Below, in pieces: positions 39,214 to 39,995 of a stretch of 39,995 nucleotides of DNA. The stretch is taken from the NCBI GenBank assembly GCA_030690835.1, contig JAUYFW010000175.1:1-39995 (forward strand), in the 5' to 3' direction. Each line of letters starts with the position of its first letter. The stretch's first letter is position 1. The notes under the pieces are model-generated. The model was not told the DNA's origin. It worked only from the letters and a program-made list of their open reading frames with translations, and did no database searches. The translations under genes and the position numbers were made by a program. Source of the DNA: Sulfurimicrobium sp. Lineage in GTDB: Bacteria > Pseudomonadota > Gammaproteobacteria > Burkholderiales > Sulfuricellaceae.

Positions 39214-39336
39214 TACCACGGAGTTCACGGAGAGCACGGAGCAAAACGAATGAACTGCATATTGTTCGTCAATCTCCAATTGGATGTAGTCATGCTGCCA
39301 TTGACCTTCTCTGTGCCCTCCGTGTTCTCCGTGGTT
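39214..39336. repeat. Intergenic inverted repeat with CACGGAG arms
   Basis: ACCACGGAGTTCACGGAGAGCACGGAG ... CTCTGTGCCCTCCGTGTTCTCCGTGGTT. Confidence 0.9.
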
Positions 39337-39366
39337 CAAAAACGCAGTTTCTAGGGTAGTCAAATC

Positions 39367-39995
39367 ATGGCCTGGCAAGCATTGAAAATCGCGGCGGATG
39401 CTAAAACCGCCGAAGGCCTGAGCGAAGCCCTGATGGATCTGGGCGCGCTGTCGGTGTCCATCGAGGACGCCCATGCAGGTACCGAGGAAGAGCAGGAAAT
39501 TTTCGGCGAACCGGGCGAGCCGCCGGCGGGAGTATGGCAGGACGCGCTACTCAACGCCCTGTTCGAGGCCGATGCCGATTTACCCGCCATCGTGGCGGCG
39601 GCTGCAGAAGCTGCTGGACTCGACACCCCCCCCGACTTCGAAGTGGAAGCGGTCGCGGAACAGGACTGGGTGCGTCAAACCCAGGCCCAGTTCACGCCGA
39701 TTCCGATTTCGCCACGCTTGTGGATCGTGCCCACCTGGCACGAATCGCCCGACCCCGCCGCCATCAATCTCATCCTCGACCCCGGCCTGGCCTTCGGTAC
39801 CGGCAGCCACCCCACCACCCGTCTCTGCCTGCAATGGCTGGACCGCAACCTGCACGGCGGCGAAACGCTGCTCGACTACGGCTGCGGCTCGGGCATTCTG
39901 GCCATCGCCGCATTGAAACTGGGTGCCGGCCGGGTAGTGGGCGTGGACATCGACCCCCAGGCGATTCAGGCCAGCCGCTTCAACGCCGAGCAGAA
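39367..39995 (+). CDS. prmA: Ribosomal protein L11 methyltransferase, partial (runs off window)
   Basis: [51 protein letters not shown]...; [42 protein letters not shown]. Not in the ORF track because no stop is in the window. Confidence 0.95.
   Translation, partial: MAWQALKIAADAKTAEGLSEALMDLGALSVSIEDAHAGTEEEQEIFGEPGEPPAGVWQDALLNALFEADADLPAIVAAAAEAAGLDTPPDFEVEAVAEQDWVRQTQAQFTPIPISPRLWIVPTWHESPDPAAINLILDPGLAFGTGSHPTTRLCLQWLDRNLHGGETLLDYGCGSGILAIAALKLGAGRVVGVDIDPQAIQASRFNAEQ

Overview
This 40 kb chromosomal window comes from a GC-rich betaproteobacterium; a Gallionella/Sulfuricella-like lineage is inferred from gene content and order only. Most of it is conserved housekeeping sequence: tlpA-like redoxin, hemJ, rlmL-like methyltransferase, pilU/pilT, yggS, mgtE, nusB-ribH-ribBX-ribE-ribD-nrdR-glyA, a K+ channel, cstA-ybdD, tRNA-Val, hemC-hemD-hemX-hemY', an ascD-like reductase, murI, fxsA, cutA, dsbD, a second tlpA-like gene, aroQ, accB-accC and a partial prmA. 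Two accessory segments interrupt it. Island 1 (about 17.75-21.74 kb) lies against a tRNA-Ser(GCT) gene and carries a full tyrosine recombinase, a WYL regulator, a C-terminal remnant of a DUF2779-type protein, and a truncated IS91-type recombinase. Island 2 (about 25.53-30.15 kb) follows a truncated hemY. It carries a MazE/AbrB-PIN toxin-antitoxin pair and a compact, AT-richer, apparently co-transcribed four-gene cassette (26.76-29.43 kb). That cassette encodes a large HTH-containing protein, a small HTH/Cro-like protein, a DUF4258-like small protein and a uracil-DNA-glycosylase-fold protein with an atypical motif. It sits behind a strong promoter bracketed by two copies of an inverted-repeat operator, and is the best candidate for an undescribed system. 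Several families of short dyad repeats also occur, and at five genes they supply the stop codon.
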